64,000 nt of DNA, taken from NCBI GenBank assembly GCA_030068145.1, contig JAPJBO010000093.1:345483-409482 (forward strand), written 5' to 3'. How positions within the stretch are numbered: position 1 is the first letter of the stretch; each line of letters opens with the position of its first letter. Origin of the DNA: Diplonema papillatum (Eukaryota; Euglenozoa; Diplonemea; Diplonemida; Diplonemidae). The notes beneath the pieces are model-generated. The model saw nothing but the letters and a program-made list of their open reading frames with translations. It did no database searches and was not told the origin of the DNA. The position numbers were made by a program, and so were the translations under genes. Shown one piece after another: positions 13,601 to 22,488 of this stretch.

Positions 13601-15208
13601 GCCAAGTCAAACGACTCTGTTTGCATGTTCTGCATACACGTTGCTTCGCACGTTTTCTGGACATGGCGACCTCCCGGCAGCGTTGTTTGCAGAAGTGAGA
13701 GTAAGATACGCTCATACTTGAGTCCTGCATGAACTGTTTCCATAATACGATTATATAATACGATGTACGGCTCGTGTGCAACCTGTAGAACGCTCCACCT
13801 TGTGTGCCGTCTTGAAGAAGTACCCGTTTCGTTTGCTTCCGGCTGTATTCCTTGTACGGCCGAAGAATTCTCTGCAACTGCATCCGAATTCATGAATCGC
13901 GAAATGCTGCATTGATCTCCTTCTCATTGTATTCCGTGTCAACGAGCTGTTGCAAAACCATGCGTCGAAAATCAGCTCATTTTTAGTTGCCCCTTCCTCT
14001 CTCCTTCCGGGTTTTCCACAGCTCCAACTGCCTAGCTCTGCCTGGACCGCTGCCGCCTGGCCTGGGCCGCTCGAGTCTAGGCCACCCGGTCCCCACTCCC
14101 TGCCCGCCTGACCCACTGCCTTCCAGAAGTTATCTTTTTTTGTTCAACCCCAGCATCCCACCCCCAGTCCAGCCTCCGCTGGAATTACTTCAACCCTGAC
14201 CTGAGTGATCGCTGCTGAAATATGCCCGGTTTCTCCTTCCCCTGTGCAACCAATCTCGGGTTTGCGGGCTTTGCAAAACCTTTTGAACATCGCCTACTAA
14301 CTATGTTTACTTCGTGTACAAACGTGGGTATGTACTCTGGGTACCGAACGTGCATGCAACGCGTATGTACGCCAACACACAGTTGGTGTACAATCAGGCA
14401 GTAGGATAATTAGCTCACTTATGTGGGGTTTGACGCGTTCGAAACATCACCATCGCAGCTGAGATTTCTTTGGGCGAACCAGCAGAACCGAAAAGTCATT
14501 ACGGCCGCATAAACGGCTTGAGCATCAGTGGCTCGCATGGTACGGAGCCAAACTTGCCATCACACACAGCACTCATCATCAAGGGTGGGGGCCTCGCACA
14601 AGTGCCGAACTTAGCATCAATAGTCCAAGGGGGGTTGGGGACTCCTCCATAACGGGTACGTAACCCGAAGTTAGCAGAGGAAAACTCATCTGAGGAAACC
14701 AAGGGGGCTCGCACAAGCGGACTGAGCAAAAACGTTCAGCTTCTAGACTTGCCAGAATCAGATCAAGGATTGTTTCAAACAGTTGAGCAGCTTGCAGAGC
14801 ATCGAGATTATTTCAACAAACCCACAGTTGGATGCCGCTGACGAACCTGACAGCCACTTTGTTGTCCTTACGCCGATGGACTACATCCCTGGAGCTGCAA
14901 TTGTAAAGTACATGGGCTACCTTTCGCATCACTTCTTACGTGAAACGGAGAAGGTGCATGGTACGAACACGTACACTGGTGGTCTCGGTACCTTCTTTCA
15001 CTACCAGACGATCGAAGCCAGTCACATGGTCCGCCGAATTGTGTATTCGATGGGTGGCAACGCGTTGTTCGCCTTTAACATAACGCAGCATGCGATGATT
15101 GACTCCGACGAATCCCGGTCAGCATATCACTTCTTCACTATTACTGGCCACATTGCTCGGGTTATATGGAGTGACACTCCACGTAGTAAGGACCGAGACC
15201 TAACTTGA
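4672..15208 (+). CDS. C2CD5: C2CD5-like (CDP138-type) C2-domain protein, multi-exon
   Basis: Proposed exons: 4672-6270, 10056-10211, 10392-11108, 12058-12341, 12459-13044, possibly 13185-13368, and 14783-15208. The phases agree for all except the uncertain sixth. Exon 1 has an N-terminal C2 domain (about residues 1-115, MATLKIGIHAARDLPIMD), the repeated CNCILGF and CNAVIGYTETTTF segments typical of C2CD5, and a Cys pair set CHICHL...CLWCK at about residues 438-465. Exon 2 carries GMNAAFGVKVDISVG, which in the family follows directly on the exon 1 end, so intron 1 is a single 3.8-kb intron. Exon 3 has a Ser/Asp-rich linker. The exon 4/5 splice creates RDPISWRLSGS, a discoidin/F5/8C-like motif. 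The last exon has VVLTPMDYIPGAAIVKYMG and GGNALFAFNI, the conserved family C-terminus. In animals C2CD5 is a Ca2+ and membrane-binding protein needed for vesicle fusion; a similar role here is inference. Without exon 6 the product would be about 1250 residues, longer than the roughly 1000-residue animal protein. The discoidin-like part is the least certain section. Confidence 0.8.
6660..8567. mobile_element. Foldback/MITE-like element in intron 1 of the C2CD5-like gene
   Basis: Inverted terminal segments of about 100 bp: the left end at 6660 reads GGTGGTGTGATCCAGACC and the right end, reverse-complemented from 8567, reads ATGGTGTGATCCAAACC. Further in, both arms carry CCGGCAGAACCCGG-type blocks and then a GTCCATTTTATTTTT motif in opposite orientation. 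About 1.7 kb lies between the arms and holds no recognisable transposase. It is most likely a non-autonomous DNA transposon. No clear target duplication could be read. Confidence 0.5.
8876..9210. repeat. 36-bp minisatellite
   Basis: About nine to ten imperfect copies of a 36-bp unit with the core GGTTCGGGTTTGCACAAACG and the spacer CCGGACTGGGCAAAA. Copies differ by small indels, so open frames across it change register. It lies in intron 1 of the C2CD5-like gene directly left of a SINE-like unit, and its TTCGGG core resembles the GAACTT/CCCGAAC block array of that unit read on the other strand. Confidence 0.75.
9237..9973 (+). mobile_element. tRNA-headed SINE-like unit, copy 1
   Basis: The unit starts with a conserved leader (GAGACTGGAGGTCCTATG), then a T-rich stretch and a tRNA-like head at about 9383-9450. 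The head has an A box (TGGCAGAGTGAGCGG), a perfect GGCC...GGCC anticodon-like hairpin and a B box (GGTTCGAACTCC). A body of about 180 bp follows, then an array of GAACTT-(A/T)GC-TTCGCCC blocks and a fixed end (GCCTCCAGTCTC...GAGCGCACGTACTT). The end contains the reverse complement of the leader motif GACTGGAGG. A and B boxes point to RNA polymerase III transcription, as known for tRNA-derived SINEs. Four units of this family lie in the window. It sits in intron 1 of the C2CD5-like gene, sense orientation. Confidence 0.65.
11347..11942 (+). mobile_element. tRNA-headed SINE-like unit, copy 2
   Basis: It has the same order of parts as the unit at 9237: leader, tRNA-like head at about 11483-11541, body, a shorter GAACTT block array and the terminal segment ending GCGCACGTACT. 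A few bases between the anticodon-like hairpin and the B box are absent here compared with the other copies. It lies in the intron after 11108 of the C2CD5-like gene. Directly after its end a 22-bp direct repeat (TGGTCGACCA...) occurs twice at 11948 and 11970. Confidence 0.65.
14480..14760 (+). repeat. Decayed fragment of the SINE-like family
   Basis: Pieces resembling the unit body are still readable, such as CCAAACTTGCCATCACA and CCGAACTTAGCATCA, without a head or end. It is in the last intron of the C2CD5-like gene, just upstream of the final exon. Confidence 0.4.
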
Positions 15209-15816
15209 CTCTGATGAAACTTGATTTCAATTCAGTTGTGTGCTTGCCAACGAACCCGCCTACGTATCCCCGTTAGACGCTAGCTTCCTACCTCGCAATT
15301 TTTGTGCACGTTTAGCCCTTTTGTACATACGCCTTGACCACTCGTTTTACACTGCCAGGCAGTGGTGCATGCGCCCCCCTGGACCCTTCGATTCAGCCCC
15401 TGGTGCGGCAGGCGCTCGCGAATCCTCACGCTTTCTGCGGTGCTGTTGCTCGCGTCGTTTCAATACCTGGTAGTGGTGGTGGTGGGCCTCGTTTGCAGGC
15501 CACCGGTTGCGCAGGTCTGATATCCCCCTGCACTTCTCACATGCCGGCATGTGGTCCAGACTTCCGTGTTACCCCCGCAGCACTCTGCGACGTCATACAC
15601 GTCGTACGACCGTCGTGCAGGTCATTAGGTGCTTCTCGCAGTATTTGACGGGCTGGCCCGTCCTCACTCCTGTGGTGGGCTTGGCAGCACCACACCAATT
15701 TGTTTCACGAACCCACGTCCGTTTCCCGGCCAGAGTTCTGCCATGATCCTTGAGAAACGCACACAATCATCGATGCCGCTGTATCATAAAAGGTCAAAAA
15801 TTGAAATGCTTCCGTA
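15209..15816. other. Intergenic stretch without a recognised gene
   Basis: It lies between the stop codon of the C2CD5-like gene and the next possible first exon. Frames are open in places, but none shows a known domain or good splice context. Confidence 0.35.
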
Positions 15817-16137
15817 ATGGAAACGGCATCGACGTCCGGCAAACGCAAGCGGGACTCTGCAAGCGACGAATTGCTGGATGATCTATCGCATGCTCCGCCT
15901 GATGTTACATCCTCTGGGAGCACGCAGTTTCGTAGCGCGTGTGTTGAAGTCGGTTACTTGTCGCTGCCGCACGATTACGAAACCGAAACCGATGAGAATC
16001 AGAGTGATATCGAGCGTCCGCATCAGCAGCTAGAGCGGCGTGCCCTGACGTTTTCCATTTACGCCGACTTAGCCGAGTTGGAGCAGAGCACTGGCACTGA
16101 CAGCCCATTGAAGAGTTTGCTTGGGCATATGTGTAAA
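15817..16137 (+). CDS. First exon of an unrecognised gene (acidic, nuclear-type N-terminus)
   Basis: An ATG at 15817 opens 107 codons that end at a GTATGTTGG donor at 16138. The peptide begins METASTSGKRKRDSA, with a KRKR basic cluster that could act as a nuclear localisation signal, and then is rich in Asp, Glu and Ser. No domain is recognised. If it is real, the next exon must lie beyond the mobile-element cluster; the nearest candidates are at 33359 and 34012, which would make a 17-kb intron. That link is inference only. Confidence 0.4.
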
Positions 16138-16593
16138 GTATGTTGGTTCGTTATATGGGTAAATGCCAACCCCCCCCCAATGTTGGCACCCTACCTGTTT
16201 CTTTGTTTTTTTGTTTTTTTGCTGCTTTTTTGCTCTGGAGGTTTGTGTTTTTTTGCCCTGGTGGTCTGCTGGTGCACTCTTGCTGGCTCGGGTGAGCCAG
16301 GGTCTTCCAGCGGTCTGGTGAGGTGGCATTTCGAGTACTTATCAGAAGCTTTTGAAGCAGTCTGCAGAATTATCAGGATTGTTGAGCGGTAGCTGGATGG
16401 TCTTGGCAGGCAGGATGTGAAAAGCTGGGCGTTTTTGGTGGCTTAGGTGCGGTGTAGCAAGGTTCGGCCGGGCGTGTGCACGAGTATTTGGGTTCACCAG
16501 GAGGGCCTTGTTTTTTTTGTTTTTTTTGCGTTTTTTGTGTTTTTTTGTTTTTTTGCTGTTTTTTTGCTCCAGGATTCGTTTTTTTGCCTACAT

Positions 16594-16630
<37 letters not shown>

Positions 16631-17454
16631 AGGGGTACCTGTAATCCGGGGCCCGGGCCCTGGAAAATTATCCAGGGTTTTTGGCCCTGAACGATTACCA
16701 AAGGAAAAACTCTCTGGTACGAGATGCAATTCGTTTACAATTCCATTCCAGGGCCCCAGACTGTCCTTGAGCTCAACGGATTCAAAAGCGTTCAAAAACG
16801 TCCTCGGAATGTATTTTTCGACACAGCCACAAAACCTGAAGGAGGTTTTCAGGTTCTGGCAGGTCTAGCTGGCTACCACGGCTCAGCCACCTAAGGTCAC
16901 AGGTGGCAAGGTGGGCGTTGAAAAAAAAATTTTTTTTTGGGCCGGAATCCCTAAAAACCCGCATTTCGGAAAGTTTTAGTCCCACATTTTTCCCAGGGCA
17001 TTTTGACCATTTCACCTTAGAGCCTCCGCCCGCTCAGCCCCTATGGTAAATGCACGACTGTGAGCTTTTTTTATCAATTTTATCAAGTTTATTTCTTGAT
17101 TTTCTCTCGTCTTGCTCTCCGCTTGTTGTGGAAGCTGCAATATTGAAGATTCCATCCTTGGATGGCATGATTACCGTGGGCCTGGACCCTATCTGGACCC
17201 TAGCGCTAACCCGGGGCCCGGGGCCCGGGGCCTGGGCCCCGGAGACCCTGGATTTACAGGTACCCTTGCCCCCCCCCCCAGTGCTGATGCTAAGGCCCCT
17301 GAACTCGGCATCGTTGTCAGCCGGACGGCAACGAGGGGTGGGTGGGTACCCCCCCCCCCCCCCCCCCCCCCCCCCTCCTGCAGGGCCTGTGTGCAGCAGG
17401 GTGGTGACCGCTCTAAGGTGGTTTCCTCAGCAGCGACCAAGAAAAAAATTTTTT
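16138..17454. repeat. Homopolymer-rich repeat DNA with long C runs
   Basis: There is no gene. The stretch holds T-rich runs, a 35-base C run at 16596-16630, a 27-base C run at 17349-17375 and GGGCCC-rich palindromic blocks at about 16650 and 17215. The segment at 16915-17030, ending ATTTCACCTTAGAG, has a relative at 21475-21550 on the far side of the YR retrotransposon. That suggests a repeat family into which the retrotransposon inserted. Confidence 0.5.
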
Positions 17455-17574
17455 GTCGTATAAGATCGAAGATCTTAGAAGATTAATACTATTCCGACGA
17501 GAACTAACACTTGTACAAAGGTTATTACCCCGTCGCTCTCGAGAAGAACACCGTAATTTTACCCCTCGCTTGCC
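17455..17574 (+). repeat. Split direct repeat A1 of the YR element
   Basis: 120 bp starting GTCGTATAAGATCGAAGATC and ending CCTCGCTTGCC, with a near-identical copy at 21163-21282. The start contains the palindrome GATCGAAGATCTTAG-like core. Confidence 0.85.
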
Positions 17575-17584
17575 TCAAGTAAAG

Positions 17585-18400
17585 ATGCCGAAAAAGGTCA
17601 CAGCAGAATATCTGGCAACCCTCAAGCTCGTCGAGTTGCGCGCTATCGCGGCCGAACTCGGGGTCGACGTTAAGGGCCTGCGTTCGAAGGCCGACGTCGC
17701 CGCTCGCATCGTCGAGAAGAAAGACGGCGCCCCGCTAGAGGAGAGTGACGACGAGACAGACGGAGACGAAGATTCGGACGACGCAGCCGGGCAAGCCGAC
17801 GATCAGGCAGAGGCAAGGGCGCGCGTTGCGCACGCAGAAGCGAGCCAGGCGCAGGCCCCCCTACCCTTTCACCCTGAGCCGCAGTGGCATACGAGACCCC
17901 CGTTCTCGGAAGGGGAACTGGCCGACCCCGCTGAGTGGCTCCGTGATCCCTGGCGCGCGTTCGAAGAGGCGAAGCGGACCTGGGGTCCGTCCACGCTGAG
18001 AGCGGCGAGCGCCAAACGCGAGGTGGCGCGTGCGTTTGAAGTCATTCGTCAGCTCGTCCCCGGTATGCGCGACCCCGCCATTCAGGACGTCATAGGCGGC
18101 CTGATACGCGATGCCATCACAAGGAGATGGAACCCAAGGGCGTTGGCGGCGGCAGAACAGCGGGCGAAGTGGGCGGAGTTCCCGTCCGAGATTTCGGAGC
18201 TCAAGGACGCCTACGACAAGGAGATGAAGAAGATGCCGTCCCGCTTCCGGTCCAGGGGCGCAGAACACCGTCTACGGCACGGCGGAAAGGGGTACAGGGG
18301 GCACAGCGCGCCCCGCGAGTCGTCGTTTAAGGGCGACGGACGAAAAAACGGAAAGGGCGGAAAAGGCGGATGGAACTCGGGGAGGGGTAATCGTTGGTGA
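17585..18400 (+). CDS. gag-like ORF of the YR element, with SAP-like N-terminal helix pair
   Basis: 271 codons from the ATG at 17585. Residues about 6-45 (LATLKLVELRAIAAELGVDVKG) resemble a SAP or related helix-extension-helix DNA-binding fold. An acidic stretch follows, then a middle region that may form the coat-like part, and a Gly/Arg/Lys-rich tail (GKGGKGGWNSGRGNRW) suited to binding nucleic acid. No CCHC knuckle is seen. It is placed first, just after repeat A1, as gag genes are in this order of elements. The gag role is inferred from position and composition. Confidence 0.6.
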   Translation: MPKKVTAEYLATLKLVELRAIAAELGVDVKGLRSKADVAARIVEKKDGAPLEESDDETDGDEDSDDAAGQADDQAEARARVAHAEASQAQAPLPFHPEPQWHTRPPFSEGELADPAEWLRDPWRAFEEAKRTWGPSTLRAASAKREVARAFEVIRQLVPGMRDPAIQDVIGGLIRDAITRRWNPRALAAAEQRAKWAEFPSEISELKDAYDKEMKKMPSRFRSRGAEHRLRHGGKGYRGHSAPRESSFKGDGRKNGKGGKGGWNSGRGNRW

Positions 18401-18413
18401 AGGCTACCCCTTC

Positions 18414-19322
18414 ATGAGCGTCGTTCCACTGGGGCCAAGAAGCCGCAGCACGCGTCCGGGACGACCGCTAAAGACGTTTCGAAACGCGACGCAAGAGCGG
18501 ATCACACACGCCCTCCACCGCGTGTACAGCGCCTCCTACGCCGAGGCTACGTGGCGAAACATGGGGTACTCCGCCGCGAAGTGGACGAGGTTTGTGGTCC
18601 AAGCCCGACTCCAGAGCCACCCGCCGGCAGACCAGTTGCTGGCGTTCATCGGGTGGTGCCACGCCGAGGGGCTAAAGCCCACTTCGATACTCACCGAGGT
18701 CGCCAACATCCGCGCGACACTGCGCATGGAAGGCGTTGTCCTCAACGACTATCGGATCACGATGGCTCAGAGAGGCCTCGCGAAGCTGAAAGCTGGCGTG
18801 CCCCGACAGGCGGCGCCGATATCGAAAGACGTGTTGTATCGGACGGTGGACCGGCTGGTCAAGAGCGATCCTCAGGCGGCGGTGATCTTCGCGGTCGCAT
18901 GGTTGACAGCGTCGAGAGTCGGAGACGTGAGGAGACAGCGCGTGGGAGCGGTGAAGTGCTCTTCAGACGGCGTGCTCGAGATAGAGTGGACGGAGAGGAA
19001 GGACTGGCGGAACGTCGGGATCGTGACGCAAGTCTGGTCCGGAAAGCTGCGGCACATGATCACGACGTACCTGTCCCGGAAGCTGCCGGACGAAACACTC
19101 GGGGGCGACAGGACGACAGCGCAGTACGCAGCACTTCTGCCGAAGGGACTCACGGCTCACTCCATCCGGAGAGGAGCCGCACAACACGCCCTCACAGCTG
19201 CCGATCCCGAGGCTGTCAGGACCCTGACCCTCCACGCCACCCTCAACGGACTCATCCGCTACGCCCCCAGGTGTCACGTGCGGACACAGCTCGGCGCCTC
19301 CCGAGCCCTGACGGAAAATTAA
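18414..19322 (+). CDS. Tyrosine recombinase of the YR element
   Basis: 302 codons, starting 13 bp after the gag-like stop. The catalytic landmarks of the family are present in order: an Arg in LTASRVGDVRRQ (about residue 165), the HSIRRGA box (about residue 254) and a HATLNGLIRYAP segment with the terminal His and Tyr (about residues 275-287). In DIRS-like elements this enzyme joins the circular DNA copy to the target. The N-terminal part (THALHRVYSASYAEATW) fits the SAM-like core-binding domain. Confidence 0.85.
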   Translation: MSVVPLGPRSRSTRPGRPLKTFRNATQERITHALHRVYSASYAEATWRNMGYSAAKWTRFVVQARLQSHPPADQLLAFIGWCHAEGLKPTSILTEVANIRATLRMEGVVLNDYRITMAQRGLAKLKAGVPRQAAPISKDVLYRTVDRLVKSDPQAAVIFAVAWLTASRVGDVRRQRVGAVKCSSDGVLEIEWTERKDWRNVGIVTQVWSGKLRHMITTYLSRKLPDETLGGDRTTAQYAALLPKGLTAHSIRRGAAQHALTAADPEAVRTLTLHATLNGLIRYAPRCHVRTQLGASRALTEN

Positions 19323-20941
19323 AAGGAGATGAACTTGCCTCCTTTCTTCACGATGATGCTGCCGTGAAGCCATCGGTGAGCAACGCGGTCCTGCTATGGG
19401 ACTCAAACGCGAGCAAGGCGTGTAAGACTCACCCTCCCGCACTTCCGACTGCTAGAATCGCTCAGTCATCACCACCTCTGCTAAATTTTGTTCGGGCAGA
19501 TGTTCTAGCGCACAGCGTCGGCGGCCACGCATGGATCGAGGCGTCGAGGTGGATCCGCGACCCGGACTTCTTTTATGCTAACTATCAGCGTTTCTGGGGG
19601 CGACGGCTGCTCGAGCCGCTCTCAAGGCTCCACCCAAACCACGCTGCCGACGTGGCAATGTCGTCGATCACCGGACGAGTGCCGAAGGCCACCCCCATCA
19701 CCGAGATGAGGCTGTTCACCGTCGCGAAGAAAACACCGGACGAGGGGCGCCTCATATGTTGGCCGAAGGCGCTCAACGAGCACGCCACACCGGACCCCGG
19801 ACCCCCCACGGTCCTACCCTCAAGGGAAGAGGTGTGGGACACAATACGTGCATCGGTGATGGGCCTCGAGGTGGACGCCGTGAGCTACTTCCACGCTTTT
19901 CCTTTGCACCCGTCCATTTCTCTAGCTTTTGGGATGCGACTTCCGATACATGGGAAGAGGGTCCTCAAAGTGATGCCCATGGGTTGGGACAAGTCGATGG
20001 GTGTCGCGACAAACTTGGCCGATTTGTTAGCGCGAGTGGTTAGGCAGAAATGCCCCGCCGGACGCGTCACTCCCTGGGTGGACAATTTCTTCCTTTCAGC
20101 CCCCGATTCACGCACGATGCTGAGTGTGTGGAAAACTTGGAAAGCGGTGTCCAGTTTTGTTGGCCTGAAGACGAAAGACGAGGAGTATGCTCCGCGTTCG
20201 CGTGTGACGTGGCTGGGACTCGACGTCGATCTCGCCAAGAACCTTCTTCGAGCCCCTTCGAAGGTAGTAAACGCCCTCACGGACGCCGTCGCCGCGGCGG
20301 AGCGCGCTTGCACGTTCAGAGAGGCCTACCGGGTGTTGGGCACGGTAAATTTCCACATGTATTTCTTAGGCATTGATGCGTGGGACTACCCGACACTGTC
20401 TCGTTTCCAGTCGCGCTTCGGCAGGCTCCTAGCTGACCAACCGCGGCTCTGGGACACGGCTTGTCCGATATGGCCTTCCTTTGCTTCGGCGCTCCGGGCG
20501 GTCACACGGGAAATTGGCCAGTGGCACAGCGTGCCAGAGAAGACCCGGGGGCGCGTCTTCCTCCTTTACACGGATGCCTCCCTCTCCGGTTGGGGCATTC
20601 TAGCTTCTGGTTTCTTCGCTGAAGGGGGCACATGGGATGCTTGTGAGTCGGGCGAGCCAATACACAGGCTGGAGGCCCGCGCTTTGTTGAAAGGCGTAGT
20701 GCGGATCTCACCCCTCCTTCCACGAAGGGCGACTATAAGGGCGATGGTGGACAACACCGTATGCGTTCATTCCGCGGCGCGCGGGCGATGCCGCGATTTC
20801 CTCACGGCTGAGGTGCTCAGGTCGGCGAAGAGGACTGCCGCTCTCAGAGAACAGCGGCTGGAATTGGCGTATGTTTCCACGAAGGAGCAGCTCGCCGACC
20901 CGCTATCGCGCGGTCTACCAACGCCGCAATCATGGTTTTGA
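19323..20941 (+). CDS. Reverse transcriptase/RNase H ORF of the YR element
   Basis: The frame is open from within the recombinase gene, and the similarity to RT starts after 19323, so the two products probably overlap or are linked by recoding. RT landmarks: AVSYFHAFPLHP (box A), MPMGWDKSMGVATNLADLL (box B) and the PWVDNFFLSAPD catalytic box region, followed by TWLGLDVDL. RNase H landmarks: LLYTDASLSGWGI, IHRLEARALLKG, MVDNTVC and STKEQLADPLSRG, the usual D-E-D-D set of this family. No methyltransferase follows. It ends about 80 bp before repeat B1. Confidence 0.85.
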
Positions 20942-21022
20942 AATGGATTTTTAGCCCAGGACACTTCTCTGAAAGTTTACATCTTGATCATTGTTATGTC
21001 AACGCAGCGACTCCGCGCACGT

Positions 21023-21473
21023 GAAGAAGTTCGTGGCATACACACGAGAATCTCTGCATGACCTTTCTACGTTTGTTACGCACCATCAATCTGACATCAC
21101 GCAGCAGCAAGGACGAGAGCAGCGAGTACGGAGCAGCGAGACGGGCGAGGAGGAGAGTATTAGTCGTATAAGATCGAAGATCTTAGAAGATTAATACTAT
21201 TCCGACGAGAACTAACAGTTGTACAAAGGTTATTACCCCGTCGCTCTCGAGAAGAACACCGTAATTTTACCCCTCGCTTGCCCACCCACCCTTGCCCATT
21301 TTTATCTTCTAGTCCAGTGTCCTGAGGCGTCACGAAGAAGTTCGTGGCATACACACGAGAATCTCTGCATGACCTTTCTACGTTTGTTACGCACCATCAA
21401 TCTGACATCACGCAGCAGCAAGGACGAGAGCAGCGAGTACGGAGCAGCGAGACGGGCGAGGAGGAGAGTATTA
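21023..21473 (+). repeat. B1-A2-B2 terminal repeat block of the YR element
   Basis: B1 at 21023-21162, A2 at 21163-21282, a unique spacer of about 50 bp, and B2 at 21334-21473. B1 and B2 begin GAAGAAGTTCGTGGCATACA and end GGAGGAGAGTATTA; both copies are nearly identical. The junction B1/A2 restores the joined form expected of a circular intermediate in split-direct-repeat elements. Confidence 0.85.
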
Positions 21474-21693
21474 TTGGCCCAAATCCTCCCAAAAAAGCAC
21501 TCGAAAAAAAAAGTTTTTGACCCACTTTTTCCACCATTTCACCTTAGAGAATTTAGCAAGGTGGGTCCCACAGTAGGTCCACAGTGGGTTGCACCGGGGG
21601 GTACCCACCCCCACCCAGGGTTAGCAACTTCGTTTCAGGCTTAGTATCAGCACTGCCCCCCCCCCCCCTGAAGAAACATTTTCCCCCCTACGG

Positions 21694-22479
21694 CAGTGAA
21701 GCTGGTAAACGTTGAGTAAACGCGTTTACTCCAAAATGAGTAAACGTAAACGTTTATAAACGGTAAACGTTTACGTTTACTCGTGGTAAACGTTTACTCA
21801 CCTACAGATCACGGTTAGACCATACTTGGCCTCCTGGCAACCCACGTTCCATCAGGCTGGCCATCTCTTGTATGGCGGTGTCAAGCCCCACCGAGTTCTT
21901 CAGGCGTTGGGGGGGTGTACTCATCATGTACAGGACTGAAACCATGGTCAGGAACGAACGACCGGTAGCCTTGTTAAACCCGATGGCTTCTTCATAGAAG
22001 AAGTCCCTGCTGGCTTCGTGGGCGTCCACTGAAGTGGTCGCTCGAGTGAGGAATTGCACCATATTCAGCTGCGTCGTCTTGGCTTTCTCGTTTTTCTTCT
22101 GCTGCCTTCAGCTTGACGACGAAGGCGGGTGTGTGCTACCACCATGGGATCTTTTGGAGCGCAGCCGCCATGCTCAGCAGAGGCGGTGGAGAAGGCCTTA
22201 TCGCAGAACTTGCAGGTTACCTTGCGCATCTTCGATCCGGGTACTTCCGTGATTGTCACCCCCTCCCAGGCGTCTCCTTTGCGCTTGTTCGCCTTTTGTG
22301 CGAAAGGTCCGTCTGGATATTTTACTTAGTTGCCCCTCTTCCTTGATAGAATGCGTTTCCAGTGGATGCCGCCCTTGATACAGTAAACGCTTACACAACG
22401 TTTACTCAACGTTTACTCCAAAATGAGTAAACGTAAACGTTTATAAACGGTAAACGTTTACCGTTTACCTGGAACACTG
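21694..22479 (-). mobile_element. hAT-family DNA transposon derivative with AAACGG-type subterminal repeats
   Basis: Termini CAGTGaagctGGTAAACG and, inverted, CAGTGttccaGGTAAACG fit the CAGTG-type ends of hAT elements. The flanks CCCTACGG (21686-21693) and CCCTAGGC (22480-22487) look like an aged 8-bp target duplication (6 of 8 match), the hAT size. Both ends carry dense TAAACG/CGTTTA repeats (21705-21800 and 22383-22470). The maize Ac transposase is known to bind AAACGG motifs at such positions. At 786 bp it is too short for a full hAT transposase, so it is non-autonomous, with coding remnants inside on the minus strand. Confidence 0.75.
21802..22259 (-). pseudogene. hAT transposase remnant: BED-like finger and DUF659-like start
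   Basis: Two short minus-strand frames follow each other. 22259-22065 contains KVTCKFCDKAFS, which looks like the first half of a BED zinc finger. 22062-21802 contains FFYEEAIGFNKATGRSFLTMVSVL, the pattern F-x-x-x-x-I-x-F-N...S-F-x-x-M found at the start of hAT/DUF659 transposase cores. The reading frame is not continuous between them, the rest of the catalytic domain is missing, and it cannot make a working transposase. Confidence 0.55.
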
Positions 22480-22488
22480 CCCTAGGCA

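Larger units (their letters stand above)
17455..21473 (+). mobile_element. YR (tyrosine-recombinase) retrotransposon with split direct repeats, PAT/Ngaro-like ends
   Basis: The element looks whole. Its ends form the A1-ORFs-B1-A2-B2 arrangement known from PAT and Ngaro elements of the DIRS order: A1 17455-17574 and A2 21163-21282 (120 bp each), B1 21023-21162 and B2 21334-21473 (140 bp each). The copies of each pair are almost identical, which points to recent insertion. Inside, on one strand, are a gag-like ORF, a tyrosine recombinase ORF and an RT/RNase H ORF. The order gag-YR-RT is closer to DIRS/PAT than to Ngaro, where YR is usually last. No methyltransferase domain is seen. Such elements integrate by the recombinase rather than by an integrase, so no target duplication is expected. 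Confidence 0.85.
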
